A stretch of DNA of 6,846 bases from an uncultured Bacteroidales bacterium. Lineage in GTDB: Bacteria; Bacteroidota; Bacteroidia; Bacteroidales; F082. The notes beneath the pieces were generated by a model. It saw nothing but the letters and a program-made list of their open reading frames with translations. It ran no database searches and had not been told where the DNA came from. Both the position numbers and the translations under genes were made by a program. Where the stretch lies: assembly GCA_905234765.1 (NCBI GenBank), contig CAJOIF010000042.1, forward strand, positions 1 through 6,846, read 5' to 3'. Of this stretch, positions 6,829-6,846 are shown piece after piece (the first letter of the stretch is position 1; the number at the start of each line of letters is the position of its first letter).

Positions 6829-6846
6829 GTCATTGCGGGCTTGACC
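6829..6846. repeat. Left part of another ATTGCGGG-type hairpin repeat, cut by the window end
   Basis: The sequence GTCATTGCGGGCTTGACC contains the same 8-nt arm, ATTGCGGG, as the hairpin at 331-352. The closing arm would fall beyond the window; if the element is complete, CCCGCAAT should follow a loop starting CTTGA. Assignment to the same family rests on the arm alone. Confidence 0.5.

Overview
The window looks like a chromosomal segment of a moderately GC-rich Bacteroidota, most likely Bacteroidales. The evidence is a gingipain-type C25 protease ending in a type IX secretion (T9SS) type A sorting domain, promoter -7 elements of the Bacteroidota form TAnnTTTG, and an AAA_14/DUF4143 ATPase of a kind common in that phylum. 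All recognised genes are on the + strand.

Layout: (1) 1-228 is the 3' end of a gene whose product finishes in a PLGSG motif, a hydrophobic segment and a basic tail, which looks like a surface-anchoring tail. (2) 229-450 is non-coding. It holds three consecutive hairpins spaced about 30 nt apart, a strong rho-independent terminator and a promoter. (3) 451-4035 is a secreted, multidomain C25 cysteine peptidase with an intact His/Cys dyad. (4) 4032-5267 overlaps it by ATGA and encodes a fusion of a SpoU/TrmH-type RNA methyltransferase with a YjjG-like HAD nucleotidase. The linker between the two halves is encoded by a 32-nt dispersed repeat. (5) 5268-5418 carries three tandem 23-bp repeats just upstream of a promoter. 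(6) 5419-6705 is an AAA_14-DUF4143 ATPase with lower GC than its neighbours, followed by a terminator. (7) 6745-6846 holds a second, inverted copy of the linker repeat and the start of another hairpin-type repeat cut by the window edge.

The protease and the fusion gene probably form one transcription unit with translational coupling, although one product is exported and the other should be cytoplasmic. The ATPase has its own promoter and terminator and looks like an independent, possibly acquired, unit. The observations most worth following are the repeat-encoded junction of the methyltransferase-HAD fusion with its inverted partner 2.2 kb away, and the 23-bp repeat array next to the ATPase promoter.
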